Of a DNA stretch of 13,409 nt, positions 13,035-13,409 are shown piece after piece. The translations under genes and the position numbers were made by a program. This DNA comes from an uncultured Hyphomicrobiales bacterium (lineage in GTDB: Bacteria; Pseudomonadota; Alphaproteobacteria; Rhizobiales; CAJQND01), in assembly GCA_905479595.1 (NCBI GenBank), contig CAJQND010000144.1, forward strand, positions 1 through 13,409, written 5' to 3'. Below the pieces are notes generated by a model. The model did no database searches. It saw only the letters and a program-made list of their open reading frames with translations, and was not told the origin of the DNA. The first letter of the stretch is position 1, and each line of letters opens with the position of its first letter.

Positions 13035-13409
13035 GTGATCCAGAAAAACTGGCAAGAACTGATTAAACCAAACAAGCCGGAAGTTAAGCCCGGCCGCGAC
13101 CCACAACGCAGTGGAACGATTGTCGTTGAACCGCTTGAACGTGGCTTTGGGGTTACCCTGGGCAACGCGCTGCGCCGGGTTTTGCTGTCATCGTTGCAGG
13201 GTGCTGCAATCAATTCAGTACAGATCGATGGTGTTCTGCATGAATTTTCCTCGATTTCCGGTGTTCGCGAAGATGTCACTGACATCGTGCTGAATATTAA
13301 GGAAATCGCCCTGCGTATGCACGCAGAAGGCCCCAAGCGCGTTATCCTCAAGAAAGCTGGTCCTGGTGTTGTCACCGCCGGTGATATTGAAGAGACAGCT
13401 GATATTGAG
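13035..13409 (+). CDS. rpoA: RNA polymerase alpha subunit (partial, probable GTG start)
   Basis: The first 125 codons of RpoA, cut by the window end with the frame open. Alpha dimerises to seed assembly of RNA polymerase, and its C-terminal domain (not in the window) contacts UP elements and activators. The visible part is the N-terminal domain: IQKNWQELIKP, VEPLERGFGVTLGNALRRVL (about 31-50), LSSLQGAA, IDGVLHEFSSI and GVREDVTDIVLNIKEIA. I prefer GTG 13035, giving the family start MIQKNWQELI, with GAGGG (13023-13027) 7 nt upstream. An ATG at 13029 is in frame, adds two residues and is only 1 nt from that SD. rplQ is expected beyond the window. Confidence 0.97.
   Translation, partial: MIQKNWQELIKPNKPEVKPGRDPQRSGTIVVEPLERGFGVTLGNALRRVLLSSLQGAAINSVQIDGVLHEFSSISGVREDVTDIVLNIKEIALRMHAEGPKRVILKKAGPGVVTAGDIEETADIE

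Noticed and set aside
1..13409. A novel defence, mobile or biosynthetic system
   Set aside because: Every coding stretch is accounted for by known ribosomal, Sec, Adk, EF-Tu or RpoA genes in conserved order; there are no IS ends, direct-repeat arrays, tRNAs or foreign-looking segments.

Overview
The window is one continuous stretch of the ribosomal-protein superoperon (end of the str cluster, then S10, spc and alpha clusters) of an alphaproteobacterium. All 27 genes lie on the + strand. Signs of the class are: a tuf gene directly upstream of rpsJ; adk between secY and rpsM; no infA or rpmJ between secY and rpsM; a zinc-free, roughly 101-residue S14; and an RpoA that begins with an MIQKNWQELI-type N-terminus. 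I cannot fix the order or genus from the sequence alone.

Layout. 1-145: 3' end of tuf (EF-Tu). 196-5411: S10 cluster, rpsJ-rplC-rplD-rplW-rplB-rpsS-rplV-rpsC-rplP-rpmC-rpsQ. 5488-11278: spc cluster, rplN-rplX-rplE-rpsN-rpsH-rplF-rplR-rpsE-rpmD-rplO-secY. 11275-11925: adk. 12129-13409: alpha cluster, rpsM-rpsK-rpoA, with rpoA cut by the window end. Genes are tightly packed. Stop/start overlaps occur at rplD/rplW, rplV/rpsC, rplN/rplX, rplX/rplE and secY/adk. The only sizeable gaps are 203 nt (adk-rpsM), 125 nt (rpsK-rpoA), 76 nt (rpsQ-rplN and rpsH-rplF), 74 nt (rplO-secY), 64 nt (rpsC-rplP) and 50 nt (tuf-rpsJ). No stretch over 300 bases lacks a gene.

The genes supply large- and small-subunit ribosomal proteins, the core of the Sec translocon, adenylate kinase for nucleotide balance, and the RNA polymerase alpha subunit. 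They tie ribosome synthesis to membrane insertion and transcription. Three genes (rpsS, rpsM, rpoA) appear to start with GTG. For rplC, rplP, rplE, rplR, rplO and rpsM the longest open frame overruns the real start, and I placed starts by Shine-Dalgarno (SD) spacing and by the family N-terminus.

I found no undescribed protein system, mobile element, CRISPR, tRNA or rRNA. What merits a second look is non-coding. Nearly every larger gap contains a short inverted repeat with no T-tract. The most structured are two mutually exclusive hairpins ahead of rpsJ, a sigma70-like promoter followed by two hairpins ahead of rpsM, and two hairpins ahead of rpoA. These are candidate cis-regulatory leaders for autogenous control, but that is inference.
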